Positions 1 through 8,727 of a stretch of DNA of 64,000 nt are shown here, piece after piece. The stretch covers positions 20,385 through 84,384 of the forward strand of contig NZ_MZGT01000018.1 of NCBI RefSeq assembly GCF_002029255.1. Direction: 5' to 3'. The DNA comes from Clostridium chromiireducens. Its GTDB lineage: Bacteria > Bacillota > Clostridia > Clostridiales > Clostridiaceae. The position numbers and the translations under genes are program-made. The notes under the pieces are model-generated. The model did not search any database. It worked only from the letters and a program-made list of their open reading frames with translations, and was not told where the DNA came from. Within the stretch, counting starts at the first letter, position 1; every line of letters begins with the position of its first letter.

Positions 1-604
1 TATCATATTTATAGCTATTTTCAAGCTGCATTAAATTCATTTTAACTTCCCCAGTAATAGAGTCAACACTTCCTTCTTTTAATATTCCCTTATATGAAAA
101 ATCTCCAATGTTTGAGTGAACTTTTAAAGTATTATAATCTCCTTCTAAACTAACATCTCCAACACTACTTATTATTTCTAGAGATGTAATACTTTCAGGA
201 ATATTTATAATGGTTTCAACAAAATTTGAGTTTATAATTGATGAGTCATCTTTGATAGGACCAATTTGTATAGTATTATTCTCATAGGAACACTGAATAT
301 CATTTAATGCCTCTTGTAATTTATCTTCGTTTTTTCCACCAACAATTTTTTTCATACTTATTTTAATTTCACTAGTATTACTTTTTTTTATATTTAAATT
401 ATTACTTTTACTATTAATTGATAGTTTATCATTTGTTATTTTATAGTTGTACTCATTATTCTCCTCTTTACTGTATGGAGTTGTTTCCTCAAAAAATTTG
501 ATATTATTCTCATGGCTATATGGATCAGTTACATTATTGCATGAAGTCAATGTAAAAGAAGTTATAATAATTATGATAATTGCTGAGATTGACTTATTAC
601 TCAC
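1..604 (-). CDS. Putative lipoprotein with DUF4097-like beta-strand repeats (5-prime part; runs off the window)
   Basis: The frame starts at a GTG (602-604) behind AAAGGAG and stays open to base 1, so the C-terminus is missing. The N-terminus is a short hydrophobic signal ending in LTSC, a lipobox, so it should be a membrane-anchored lipoprotein. The part visible (about 200 residues) has a low-complexity Asn/Ser/Lys linker and then short beta-strand repeats such as SLEIISSVGDVSLEG and LKVHSNIGDFSYKG. These resemble the DUF4097 family of putative adhesin-like beta-helix proteins. No function can be given. It is easy to miss because the start is GTG and no stop lies in the window. A smaller open frame on the other strand at 447-668 is a shadow. 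Confidence 0.7.
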   Translation of the reverse strand, partial: MSNKSISAIIIIIITSFTLTSCNNVTDPYSHENNIKFFEETTPYSKEENNEYNYKITNDKLSINSKSNNLNIKKSNTSEIKISMKKIVGGKNEDKLQEALNDIQCSYENNTIQIGPIKDDSSIINSNFVETIINIPESITSLEIISSVGDVSLEGDYNTLKVHSNIGDFSYKGILKEGSVDSITGEVKMNLMQLENSYKYD

Positions 605-800
605 GATTTTTCTCCTTTATTCATTGGATTTACAAAACAATTATACCACAATTTGTAAGTTTAATTAATATGATTTTTAAATACTATTCTTAGACACATC
701 ATTCCTATTACTTAATACTTTCTCTTTTATACATCAAAAAAGTATCACAATTATCTAATATTCCTAATCTATTTTATCCACTATTTAAAATAGATAAGCA

Positions 801-834
801 AAAAAGATAGTCATGTCATTATAACTATCTTTTT
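801..834 (-). terminator. Terminator downstream of the spore protein gene
   Basis: An 11-bp stem (AAAAAGATAGT / ACTATCTTTTT) has A and T runs on both sides, so it can work in both directions. A second, weaker hairpin (ATGCAC / GTGCAT, 858-883) lies between it and the spore gene at 901. Confidence 0.65.
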
Positions 835-900
835 CATTAAATCTTTATTAATTGTAAATGCACCAAGTATTTACTCAGTGCATCTACTTTTATTTATTTT

Positions 901-1107
901 CTAAAGTCCTTGTTCGTAGCTTTCAATCATCCTTTTTACCATTTCTCCACCAACGCTACCATTTTGTCTTGAAGATAGGTTTCCTTTATCTGCGCTTTCA
1001 TAGTTACTTAATCCTATTTCTGAAGCAACCTCAGTTTTTAATCTGTTTAATCCTTGCTTTGCTTCTGGTACTAATGTTCTGTTTCTTCCACTATTTCTTG
1101 AAGCCAT
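901..1107 (-). CDS. Small acid-soluble spore protein, alpha/beta type
   Basis: This 68-residue protein has the family signatures: VPEAKQGLNRLKTEVASEIG near the middle, containing the Glu-Ile/Val site cut by the germination protease GPR, and a C-terminal block with GGEMVKRMIE. Alpha/beta SASPs coat DNA in the forespore, protect it from UV and heat, and supply amino acids on germination. The gene has AAAGGAGG seven bases before ATG and appears monocistronic. Expression by sigma-G is expected from the family, but I could not assign a convincing sigma-G promoter. It lies next to a Csp-like protease, another spore-germination class gene, on the opposite strand. Confidence 0.93.
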   Translation of the reverse strand: MASRNSGRNRTLVPEAKQGLNRLKTEVASEIGLSNYESADKGNLSSRQNGSVGGEMVKRMIESYEQGL

Positions 1108-1440
1108 ATCAATCTACCTCCTTTAATAATTTATTTTGCCTAGCAGTAATATATTAACCACTATACAAAATTATAATCTATAAATTTGTTAACAAATGTA
1201 GTACATATATCTTGCATTATTAAATTTTACCGTATATCAATAATGAATAATTTGCAGTAAATATAAATATTATTAATTAGGTTCTATTAATTAAGGTAAT
1301 TGACTACTCTTATAAATAGTATGTTTAATAATGCACATTTCACAATTATTTATACAAATAATAACAATAAAATAAAATTGATTTATTTTAGGAATATTTT
1401 AAATAAAAAAATTATTATGGTATGATTTCGGGGGGATACA
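1108..1440. other. Divergent intergenic region with a 14-bp palindrome
   Basis: This is the shared upstream region of the spore protein (-) and the Csp-like protease (+). It contains a perfect palindrome, ATTTGTTAACAAAT, at 1184-1197, about 75 bases upstream of the spore gene. No ORF or RNA motif was recognised. A regulator site is possible but unassigned. Confidence 0.4.
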
Positions 1441-3180
1441 ATGCAAAAAAATATGCAAGCAGAAAAGATTTTTAATGATATAAATTATGATAATTATATT
1501 GTTCAGTACCAAGGTGATATCCTATCAGAAGTTTCTAAGATCCCAGATTATTATGTAACAATAATCAATGAAAGTTTTGCTCTTGTATCTGTAAAAAAAG
1601 ATGTCGAAATAAATATGGGTGATGAACCTTATATTCAATCTATATCTTATGTTGTTCCAGCCGAGTTTTATACCCTACAGCAAGTTTCGCCTTTCGAAGC
1701 ATCTCAGGCTGGTTTTTTGCAGGCAGGTTCTCCGCTAAACTTAACTGGTACAGGAGTTAATGTAGCAATAATTGATTCAGGCATAGATTATTTAAACGAA
1801 GAATTTATGGATACAAATGGCTTGACAAGAATTGAAAGCATTTGGGATCAAACTTTAATAACCACAAACCCAATTCCAAATGATCCTGTACCTTTTGGAA
1901 TTGTTTATGATAGAAATCAGATAAATGATGCTATAAGAGCATCTAGAGAAGGAAGTTCCCCTTATAATATTGTTCCTAGTCAAGATGAAATCGGTCATGG
2001 AACAAATATGGCTGGAATCATAGGTTCAGCAGGGAAAAATCCAAATCTAAGAGGTGTATCTCCTGATTGTAATTTTGTAATAGTTAAGTTAATAAGAGAT
2101 TATTCATTTGAATTGCAATTTCCTGATACTACTGTTCCAGTATATAATATAACAGCCATAATCGCAGCTTTTCAATATTTATATGAATATTCACTTACTT
2201 CAAATAAGCCGTTAGTTATATATTTCCCACTAGGTAGCACCTTAGGTAATCATAAAGGCGAAGGTGTCTTAGAAGATTTTATTGCATTTATTTCTAGTAA
2301 TGGCGGCATAGCTGTTGTTACTGGAACCGGCAATCAAAGAGATGCAGGAGGCCATGCCTCTGGTACAATAGTTCCAATTGCTGGAGTTCAAGGACTTGGT
2401 GCTGGAGTTATTGAACTTGAAGTATCACCAGAGCAAAAAAATTTATGGGGCGTTCAAATTTGGGCAAGTTTACCCGATGTAGTCTCACTAGAGATAGTAT
2501 CACCTTCAGGTGAAAGCACAGGCACTATACCTCTTATATTAAATTATACAACTGATCATACTTTTATTTTTGAGAAAACCAATATTAGAGTTAACTACTA
2601 TTTTCCTGAAGAAATTACAGGTGATGAGTTAATTAGAATTAGATTTTATAACCTACAACCTGGAATATGGCGTCTTAGAGTTCAAGCAAACTATTTATTA
2701 AGAGGCAGATTTGATGCTTGGTTGCCTCAGCGAGGTATAACTGTTGGAAGCACCCAATTTAGCTTTCCTGATCCCTTTGGCACCATAACTAATCCTGGCA
2801 ATTCAATTTATGCAATAACTATAGCGGCCTATAATCAAAATAACAATAATCTTGTTGATTATTCGGGTATGTCTTTTTTAGAATCCTATATTGATAGAAT
2901 AGATGTTGCAGCAGGTGGGGTAAACGCATTAACAGTAGCGCCTGGAAATAAGACTGCCATTGTTAATGGCACTAGTGTAGCTGCTGCGGTTGTTTCTGGA
3001 GTTTGTGCTATGCTGTTTCAATGGGGAATAGTAAATGGAAATGAACCAAATATGTATGCACAAACCATTAAATCTTACCTAGCTAGAGGTGCAATAGCTA
3101 GAAGTGGAGACATTACACCAAATCCATTTTGGGGGTATGGAATTTTAAATGTTCCAAAGATATTTGAAAGTATGTCTTAA
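1441..3180 (+). CDS. Subtilisin-family (S8) Csp-like germination protease
   Basis: The 579-residue protein has a short N-terminal prodomain (about 1-85) and then a subtilisin domain with all three catalytic residues: Asp112 in AIIDSGID, His186 in IGHGTNMAG and Ser512 in NGTSVAAAVVSG. About 140 residues (roughly 330-465), rich in beta strands, are inserted between the His and Ser motifs, where Csp proteases of clostridia carry a jelly-roll domain. There is no signal peptide, as is usual for Csp proteins made in the forespore or mother cell. In Clostridium perfringens and C. difficile, Csp proteases activate the cortex hydrolase pro-SleC. The intact triad argues for an active CspB-type enzyme rather than a CspA/CspC pseudoprotease. 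Ribosome site GGGGGG, seven bases before ATG. No sleC lies in the window. Confidence 0.85.
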   Translation: MQKNMQAEKIFNDINYDNYIVQYQGDILSEVSKIPDYYVTIINESFALVSVKKDVEINMGDEPYIQSISYVVPAEFYTLQQVSPFEASQAGFLQAGSPLNLTGTGVNVAIIDSGIDYLNEEFMDTNGLTRIESIWDQTLITTNPIPNDPVPFGIVYDRNQINDAIRASREGSSPYNIVPSQDEIGHGTNMAGIIGSAGKNPNLRGVSPDCNFVIVKLIRDYSFELQFPDTTVPVYNITAIIAAFQYLYEYSLTSNKPLVIYFPLGSTLGNHKGEGVLEDFIAFISSNGGIAVVTGTGNQRDAGGHASGTIVPIAGVQGLGAGVIELEVSPEQKNLWGVQIWASLPDVVSLEIVSPSGESTGTIPLILNYTTDHTFIFEKTNIRVNYYFPEEITGDELIRIRFYNLQPGIWRLRVQANYLLRGRFDAWLPQRGITVGSTQFSFPDPFGTITNPGNSIYAITIAAYNQNNNNLVDYSGMSFLESYIDRIDVAAGGVNALTVAPGNKTAIVNGTSVAAAVVSGVCAMLFQWGIVNGNEPNMYAQTIKSYLARGAIARSGDITPNPFWGYGILNVPKIFESMS

Positions 3181-3248
3181 TCAAATTCATCATATAACTT
3201 TAAATAGTAAAATAGGTCGAATAATAAATTTACTTATTATAAAATAAA

Positions 3249-3274
3249 ACATCTATCCTAAAATAGATGTTTTT
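3249..3274 (+). terminator. Terminator of the Csp-like protease gene
   Basis: Stem ACATCTAT / ATAGATGT with a short loop, followed by six T, 70 bases after the stop codon. Confidence 0.8.
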
Positions 3275-3336
3275 TCCTTGCATTTATATATTTATACTCT
3301 TAAAATATATTTTTAATCCTAGTCTTGCTCTTTTCA

Positions 3337-5271
3337 TTACGTGTAAATATCGGAAAATTCAATATTAATATTTTCCACATTAGATTGATTTGTAGAATCG
3401 CTTTTAGCTTTTACTTCATAATTCTCAGAAATAACTTTAGCTGGAAGAGAAATTATAAACTCTGTGCCTTCCCCATACTTACTTTTTACCTCAATTGTTC
3501 CTTCATGCATCTCAACTAAGGCTTTTACTATTGATAATCCTATCCCGCTTCCTTCATGGCTTCTATTTAACAATGGGTCTATTTGTTTAAATCTTTGGAA
3601 AAGTTGTGATAATTTCTCTTCCTTAATTCCTCGTCCTGTGTCTTTTACTGAAATGATAACATGGTCATTTTCATCGTAAATGGCAACAATAATTTCATCT
3701 CCCGATTTAGTAAATTTAGTAGCATTAGAAATTAAATTTAACAAAATTCTCTCAAGCTTTTCCGCATCAAAAGCCATAATTTTTTCTTCTTCATCTGTAT
3801 CGAATATAATCGTTCTTGACATTGATCGTACATATTCAGCAGTTGATTGAGTTATTTCTTCAGCAACTTCTACTATATTTTCATTTCTTAACTCTAGTTT
3901 CATAAAACCTGAATCTATCTTTGTCATATCAATTAAATTATTTACTAATCTTAATAATCTATAGCAGTTCTGTTTTATGCTACTTGTATAATTTCTTATT
4001 TTTTCAGTATTTAGATCTTCACCTTTACTTGTAAATACATTAAATAATTGAGCAGTAGAAAAGATAATATTCAAAGGGGTTCTTAATTCATGAGACATAT
4101 TAGCAATAAATTCTGTTTTTAACTTATCATATTGCAATGTTTCTTCTAAAAGCCTTTGATTTTCTGACAACATATTATTAAAACTATTTGCAAGTATTCC
4201 TATTTCATCCCTGCTATCTATGTCACATCGAACTGTCAAATCACCTTTTCCAACCCTCTCCATACAAGATTTCAACTTATTGATTGGACTAACTAATGTA
4301 TTTGTCAAAAATAACGCAATGATTCCTCCAAAAAGAATTATTATTAAAGCAGTAATTATTGTTGTTGTCAAAATCGACTTGGATGCTGAATTTAATTCAT
4401 CATAGTCAGCTGTAGTAACTATATACCAATGCCAGGCTTCGAAATATTTATAATAGCCAACCTTCTTAACTCCATTATAAGTATATTCAATTGCTCCCTC
4501 CTTTGCATCATGCATCTTTTTGACAAAATCATAATCACTTACATTCTTTCCGCCTTCATATGGATGAATTATTACATTACCTTCAGAATCTAATATATAC
4601 GCATATCCGGTCTTCCCCAATTTAATGCTACTAAGCGTTTTCTCTAAGTAATCATTAATAATTTTATTTCCTAAACCTATTGCCCCTATTATTTTCTTAT
4701 CTTTATCTAACAAAGGCTTCATTCTTGTCACATATCCTGTATCTTCTATTACAATATCACCAGTATATTCCTCACCACTAATTATCTTTTTATAAGCCGT
4801 TGAATCACTTGTAATGTATGTCCCTATCACTCTTTTGTTACCCTTGAAAATTGTACTAGAAACCCGTATAAGTTTATTATCATGTAACAAAAAAATAGTT
4901 GTAGCTGTTCCCGTTGACTGTTTAAGTTTATCAACTATCGTATTATCTAAAGATAATCTTTGTTTTCCAGAATATAAAACCGGTAAATTAAACTCTCCAA
5001 CTTTTATATTTTCATTATAATTCACCCTTAAATCTGTTAAATCATTTAACATTGTTTCTGCAAAGTTTAAATCACCATAGGATTTTTCTGTGAGCAGATC
5101 ATTTCTAACACTCAAAGTTGTAATAATTGATTCTGTTAAGCGTTGACTTTTTTCATTAACTTCATTTAAGATGGCCTTGTTCGATTTCTGCGCAATTAAA
5201 GATCCAATCACACTTACCGAAAAAACAATTAAAATCAAATAGCTTATCATAAGCTTATATTTTATTCTCAT
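3337..5271 (-). CDS. Orphan sensor histidine kinase: Cache-HAMP-HisKA-HATPase with EFSDIY tail
   Basis: A membrane kinase. The first membrane segment is near residues 6-27, followed by a roughly 270-residue extracytoplasmic Cache-type sensor, a second membrane segment, HAMP, HisKA with the phospho-acceptor in ANMSHELRTP (about His394) and a HATPase_c domain with N-, G1- and G2-type motifs (NLISNATKF, DTGRGI, GSGIGLS). It ends in NIEFSDIYT, a tail shared with three other kinases in this window (see findings). No response regulator lies beside it. The longest frame opens at a TTG (5293-5295), but that codon overlaps the AAAGGAG that precedes ATG 5269-5271, so the ATG is preferred. The signal it senses is unknown; Cache domains usually bind small extracellular molecules. 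Confidence 0.9.
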   Translation of the reverse strand: MRIKYKLMISYLILIVFSVSVIGSLIAQKSNKAILNEVNEKSQRLTESIITTLSVRNDLLTEKSYGDLNFAETMLNDLTDLRVNYNENIKVGEFNLPVLYSGKQRLSLDNTIVDKLKQSTGTATTIFLLHDNKLIRVSSTIFKGNKRVIGTYITSDSTAYKKIISGEEYTGDIVIEDTGYVTRMKPLLDKDKKIIGAIGLGNKIINDYLEKTLSSIKLGKTGYAYILDSEGNVIIHPYEGGKNVSDYDFVKKMHDAKEGAIEYTYNGVKKVGYYKYFEAWHWYIVTTADYDELNSASKSILTTTIITALIIILFGGIIALFLTNTLVSPINKLKSCMERVGKGDLTVRCDIDSRDEIGILANSFNNMLSENQRLLEETLQYDKLKTEFIANMSHELRTPLNIIFSTAQLFNVFTSKGEDLNTEKIRNYTSSIKQNCYRLLRLVNNLIDMTKIDSGFMKLELRNENIVEVAEEITQSTAEYVRSMSRTIIFDTDEEEKIMAFDAEKLERILLNLISNATKFTKSGDEIIVAIYDENDHVIISVKDTGRGIKEEKLSQLFQRFKQIDPLLNRSHEGSGIGLSIVKALVEMHEGTIEVKSKYGEGTEFIISLPAKVISENYEVKAKSDSTNQSNVENINIEFSDIYT

Positions 5272-5316
5272 TTTAAAACACTTCTCCTTTGTCAATGATA
5301 TCCTTGATATTTTATA

Positions 5317-5332
5317 TTAATGACATCATTAA
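5317..5332. promoter_or_regulatory. 7-2-7 palindrome upstream of the Cache kinase
   Basis: TTAATGACATCATTAA is a perfect 7-2-7 inverted repeat 46-61 bases upstream of the kinase ATG. It could be a regulator site; no regulator is assigned. Confidence 0.3.
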
Positions 5333-5488
5333 CATTTTAACCCATATCTTTTATTTAGTACATATTCGACTAATTATACCATAATAACGATATTTTTTCA
5401 TTGTTTATATTAAATTAAGTAAAGAAGATTTAATTTGTTTATTATAAAAATAAATCTAAGCTATGAACTCTTGATTGCAAATAAATAA

Positions 5489-5528
5489 GTGAAAGCGTTA
5501 ATCAATATATTTGAATTAACACTTTCAT
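5489..5528 (-). terminator. Hairpin downstream of the HxlR regulator gene
   Basis: Arms GTGAAAGCGTTAAT / ATTAACACTTTCAT pair with two mismatched or wobble positions 19 bases after the HxlR stop. The T tract is interrupted, so efficiency is uncertain. Confidence 0.5.
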
Positions 5529-5546
5529 CTAGCCAATTCCATCCTC

Positions 5547-5930
5547 TTATATATTAGATTCTACTTGACTTCTTCCCCAATTATATAGTTCATATAGCAA
5601 TGGCAATAAACTTTTTCCTTTATTAGTCAACTCATATTCAACTCTTAATGGCATCTCATTATACTGATTTCTAATAATTAATTGATCTTTCTCAAGTTCA
5701 CGTAGGGAATTAGAAAGCATTGTATTTGTTATTCCTGGAATTTCCCTCTTTAATTCATTGAAGCGTACTACATCATTTTTTAACAATTTCACTAATATGC
5801 GTAACTTCCACTTTCCTCCTATAACTTCAAGGGTATATTTTACTGGACATTCTGTGTTCCCTTCATAGTTTTCATTATTGCACGATCTAAGTTCGTCTAA
5901 ATACTGTTCTAATTCTTGCTTCGTCGCCAT
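5547..5930 (-). CDS. HxlR-family winged-helix transcriptional regulator
   Basis: A 126-residue HxlR/MarR-like repressor. The recognisable core is CPVKYTLEVIGGKWKLRIL, then FNELKREIPGITNTMLSNSLREL (recognition helix) and a beta-wing. HxlR proteins often answer electrophiles, oxidants or aldehydes through an N-terminal Cys; Cys residues are present in the SCNNEN and TECPVKY segments. The longest frame starts 39 bases earlier, but GGAGG precedes the internal ATG 5928-5930, which is preferred. It diverges from a nitroreductase gene. A palindrome covering the nitroreductase -10 element (6006-6020) is the likely operator, so it probably represses that gene and itself. Confidence 0.88.
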   Translation of the reverse strand: MATKQELEQYLDELRSCNNENYEGNTECPVKYTLEVIGGKWKLRILVKLLKNDVVRFNELKREIPGITNTMLSNSLRELEKDQLIIRNQYNEMPLRVEYELTNKGKSLLPLLYELYNWGRSQVESNI

Positions 5931-5983
5931 TTCAATTCCTCCATGGTATGAAAAATAATACTTAATCATTAAATTCTGAGTAC

Positions 5984-6020
5984 TTGCCCCACAAAAAATA
6001 AGTAAGTATAATAATTATAC
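5984..6020 (+). promoter_or_regulatory. Nitroreductase promoter with overlapping palindromic operator
   Basis: TTGCCC (5984-5989), a 17-bp spacer and TATAAT (6007-6012) form a good sigma-A promoter. A perfect 7-1-7 palindrome, GTATAATAATTATAC (6006-6020), covers the -10 box. Read on the other strand it also supplies a TATAAT for the divergent hxlR gene. A regulator bound here would block both promoters. Confidence 0.65.
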
Positions 6021-6067
6021 CAAGTTTAATAATTTGAGTAAATGCTTATGAAAAGGAGATTTTAACA

Positions 6068-6598
6068 ATGGAATTAATGAAAGCTATTGCGATGCGTAAA
6101 TCTACAAGAAGTTATAAACCTGAACAAATAAGTGATGAATCTTTAGATATAATACTAAAGGCTGGTTGTGCTGCCCCAGTGGGAATGGGTGCCTATAATT
6201 CAATGCATATGACTGTGATACAAAATTCTGATTTATTAGAAAAGTTTACTAATGAAGCAAGAAAAACATTCAAAAATCCTAATATGAATCCATTTTATGG
6301 TGCACCTACCCTTGTCGTTGTTTCTGGAAAACAAAATGAAAAAGCTCCTGCTGTTGAAGTTGCTAATGCAGCATGCATAGTTGAAAACATGGCACTAGCC
6401 GCTACTGATTTTGGTCTTGGTAGTGTATATTTACTAGGATTTTTATTTGCTATTTCTGCTAATACTGAATTATTAAAGAAACTTAATCTGCCAGATGGTT
6501 TTGTACCTGCTGCCGCTCTAGCAATTGGCTATCCTACTGAACCATTAACAAAAGTAAAAGAATTAAAACAAACAATTGAAGTTAATGTAATTAAATAA
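6068..6598 (+). CDS. Nitroreductase-family flavoprotein
   Basis: A 176-residue, FMN-dependent nitroreductase-fold protein. It starts with the typical KAIAMRKSTRSYKPEQIS, where the Arg/Ser residues contact FMN phosphate, and has a GAPTLVVVSG strand, an AACIVENMALAATDFGLGSVYL helix-turn and a closing ALAIGYP strand. Family members reduce nitro groups, quinones or flavins with NAD(P)H; the physiological substrate cannot be told. The ribosome site is AAAAGGAG, eight bases before ATG. It is divergent from an HxlR regulator that probably controls it through the operator at 6006-6020. Confidence 0.88.
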   Translation: MELMKAIAMRKSTRSYKPEQISDESLDIILKAGCAAPVGMGAYNSMHMTVIQNSDLLEKFTNEARKTFKNPNMNPFYGAPTLVVVSGKQNEKAPAVEVANAACIVENMALAATDFGLGSVYLLGFLFAISANTELLKKLNLPDGFVPAAALAIGYPTEPLTKVKELKQTIEVNVIK

Positions 6599-6720
6599 TT
6601 ATAGATTTCACATTGAAATAAAATTACACACATGTCTTATATTTTTAGGCAAATTATATGTTTAAATAAATAACTGATTAAAAAATATGATAATTTATTT
6701 ATTACATGTTAAAACAATCA

Positions 6721-6760
6721 GACTTTCTATGAATGGCATTAAACTATTTTTTAGAAAGTC
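6721..6760. terminator. Bidirectional terminator between nitroreductase and DTW genes
   Basis: Nine-bp stem GACTTTCTA / TAGAAAGTC. T-rich sequence follows on both strands, so it can serve the convergent genes at 6068 (+) and 6771 (-). Confidence 0.7.
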
Positions 6761-6770
6761 TTTAATTATT

Positions 6771-7406
6771 TTATCTCTTCATTCCACTTGAATATAATCC
6801 AGCAGTAAAACTACTTAAAAATAGATGAAAAGCCTCTTTTATAATTTTAGCACTTTCTAAATCATTAGTTAACTTTAACACCTCAATTGCAGCTTCAATA
6901 GTGCATAAGTTTCCATCTTCTATGCCTCTTCGCAAAGTATACTCTGATTTATAATTAGGATTTAAAGTAATCTTAGGAATATCTTTTATGTAATCACTTT
7001 TCCTTAATATTTTTTTAGCTTCTTTCCATGTACCATCAAGAATAATAAACGCTGGAGTCCTATTAGAAATTCTACATTCAAAGTTTTCATTTTGTATATT
7101 TTCATTTTCTTCCGGAAAAACAAGATATACATCATAAAGTTCATCCTCTATGTTTTTAATTAACTCTGTAGGACTTATTGTTCTTTCCCATAGAATTATC
7201 TCCGTAGATTCCGGGTTAACTAATTTTAAAATTCTAGCAGTATTCGAAGGCCTATAGAACTCCTTCTCTGTTGAAAGTATCCATATTTTAGCTTTTGTTT
7301 TAACTTCAGGGACTATATTGCAAACACAATTTATTTTAGGAAGCCCGCATTTATTGCAGCTTTCATGCAATTTTGTTACTTGTTTCACTTTATAATTAGA
7401 ATTCAT
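6771..7406 (-). CDS. DTW-domain protein, probable tRNA-uridine aminocarboxypropyltransferase
   Basis: A 211-residue DTW-domain protein (TDD superfamily, SPOUT-like fold). It has an N-terminal Cys cluster, CNKCGLPKINCVCN, as in the family's zinc-binding segment, then a STEKEFYRPSNTARIL segment (helix around the SAM site), and the signature ILDGTWKEAKKILRKS, which is DGTW here. Characterised relatives, E. coli TapT/YfiP and B. subtilis YfiP-like enzymes, transfer the aminocarboxypropyl group of SAM to a tRNA uridine (acp3U47). The reaction is inferred from the family. The gene stands alone, with AGGAGG just before ATG 7404-7406. Confidence 0.82.
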   Translation of the reverse strand: MNSNYKVKQVTKLHESCNKCGLPKINCVCNIVPEVKTKAKIWILSTEKEFYRPSNTARILKLVNPESTEIILWERTISPTELIKNIEDELYDVYLVFPEENENIQNENFECRISNRTPAFIILDGTWKEAKKILRKSDYIKDIPKITLNPNYKSEYTLRRGIEDGNLCTIEAAIEVLKLTNDLESAKIIKEAFHLFLSSFTAGLYSSGMKR

Positions 7407-7779
7407 CTTTCCTCCTATAACATTTTGTCAATTATTATATACTTTTTATAAACTAAGATTTATTTAGTATGTAGCTATTTTAATCAAACAATATTATAGC
7501 AACTCTAGCAAATCCTTTCAATTAATAAAAATGCAATAGATTACCATCTCCTTGTTATTATGACTCGTTTTTACTATTCAAAACAAACATATACTACCTG
7601 GTTTAGCCAAGTTTCTTATCAGCCGTTATTTACCAGCTATAAAAGATATTCAATAAAGATTCACTTTATTTTTTAAATTTCGAATAATATTATTTTTTTT
7701 TAGAATATAAAGAAAGCTAGACAGTAACAATATAAGTAGTATGAATAATAATCTATTTAAAAAAGGAGGATTTTATTAT
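7407..7779. other. Intergenic region, no feature seen
   Basis: The shared upstream region of the DTW gene (-) and the dioxygenase gene (+). It is AT-rich with long T runs near 7690-7702. I saw no ORF, RNA motif or strong promoter that I would defend. Confidence 0.5.
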
Positions 7780-8544
7780 ATGGTTAAACCATTATTTTTA
7801 GCTCATGGTTCTCCAATGATGGCGATTGAAGAAGATGATTATACTGAATTTTTAAATAAACTTGGAACTAAATTTAATCCAAAAGCTATTGTTATCTTTA
7901 CTTCACATTGGGACAATGAAACACTTACTATTTCATCAATTGATTCTGTTTACGATACAATGTACGACTTCTATGGATTTCCAGAGGAACTTTATCAAAT
8001 TAAATATCCTGCAAAAGGATCTACTGAGATCGCATCAAAAGTTGAAGAAAAATTGACTAATCAAGGAATAAAAGTTAATAAAGATATATCTAGAGGATTG
8101 GATCATGGCGCTTGGACTATTTTAAAGCATCTTTATCCTAAAGCTGATGTTCCTATTGTTCAAGTTTCAATAAATTCTAATTTATCAATTCAGGAACAAA
8201 TTAAAATTGGGGATGCTCTTAAAACTTTCGGTAATGATGATATTTTAGTTATTGGAAGTGGAAATACAGTTCATAATTTAAGATTGGTTGATTTTGATGC
8301 AGTAAGCATTGATTCCTGGGCTGAAGAATTTGATGATTGGTTAATTAATAGAATAAAAGAAAATGATTTTATTTCACTTTATAACTATAGCGATAATGCT
8401 CCTTATGCAAATTTAGCTGTTCCAACTCCGGATCATTTAGTTCCATTATTTATAGCATTAGGGAGCAGTTCACTATTAATTCCGAGAGTTATCTTTAGAA
8501 GTTACGAATTAGGAAATTTAAGCTATCTTTGCTTTGAATTTTAG
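7780..8544 (+). CDS. Class III extradiol ring-cleavage dioxygenase, LigB/DODA type
   Basis: A 254-residue LigB-family protein related to 4,5-DOPA dioxygenase and E. coli YgiD. Metal-site motifs are visible: FLAHGSPMMAI (first His), FTSHWDNE (second His) and RGLDHGAWTIL (third His). GSGNTVHNLR lies later, as in the family. Such enzymes use non-haem Fe(II) or Zn to open catechol rings. In an obligate anaerobe the oxygen-dependent reaction is doubtful, so the true role is unknown. The longest frame starts at 7741, but AAAAGGAGG lies just before the internal ATG 7780, which also gives the conserved MVKPLFLAHG start. Confidence 0.82.
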   Translation: MVKPLFLAHGSPMMAIEEDDYTEFLNKLGTKFNPKAIVIFTSHWDNETLTISSIDSVYDTMYDFYGFPEELYQIKYPAKGSTEIASKVEEKLTNQGIKVNKDISRGLDHGAWTILKHLYPKADVPIVQVSINSNLSIQEQIKIGDALKTFGNDDILVIGSGNTVHNLRLVDFDAVSIDSWAEEFDDWLINRIKENDFISLYNYSDNAPYANLAVPTPDHLVPLFIALGSSSLLIPRVIFRSYELGNLSYLCFEF

Positions 8545-8573
8545 AGTTTTAAAAAATTGCTATTAATTTTGTT

Positions 8574-8682
8574 TATGCAAGGGTTCCATACTGATAACAA
8601 TACACATCCGTAATTTCAATTTAGAGATATAAGTGGTTTTTAAATTTCATAAGTTTGAATCTCATTTAGGAACCCTTGTATA
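8574..8682. repeat. Inverted repeat with long interior
   Basis: Arms of about 14 bases, ATGCAAGGGTTCC (near 8574-8587) and GGAACCCTTGTAT (8669-8681), are separated by about 80 bases. It starts 29 bases after the dioxygenase stop and adjoins the larger palindromic element at 8728-8921. It may be part of one composite repeat or a structured RNA. Confidence 0.5.
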
Positions 8683-8727
8683 GATATCCCAACTAAAAGT
8701 TTGATTTATACTTTGAAATAAATACCA

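Noticed and set aside
858..1157. Open frame on the + strand opposite the spore protein gene
   Set aside because: It is antisense to a clear SASP gene, has no ribosome site and no recognisable domain.
7741..7779. Upstream start of the LigB-type dioxygenase
   Set aside because: The segment contains the ribosome site AAAAGGAGG of the internal ATG 7780, so it is leader sequence.
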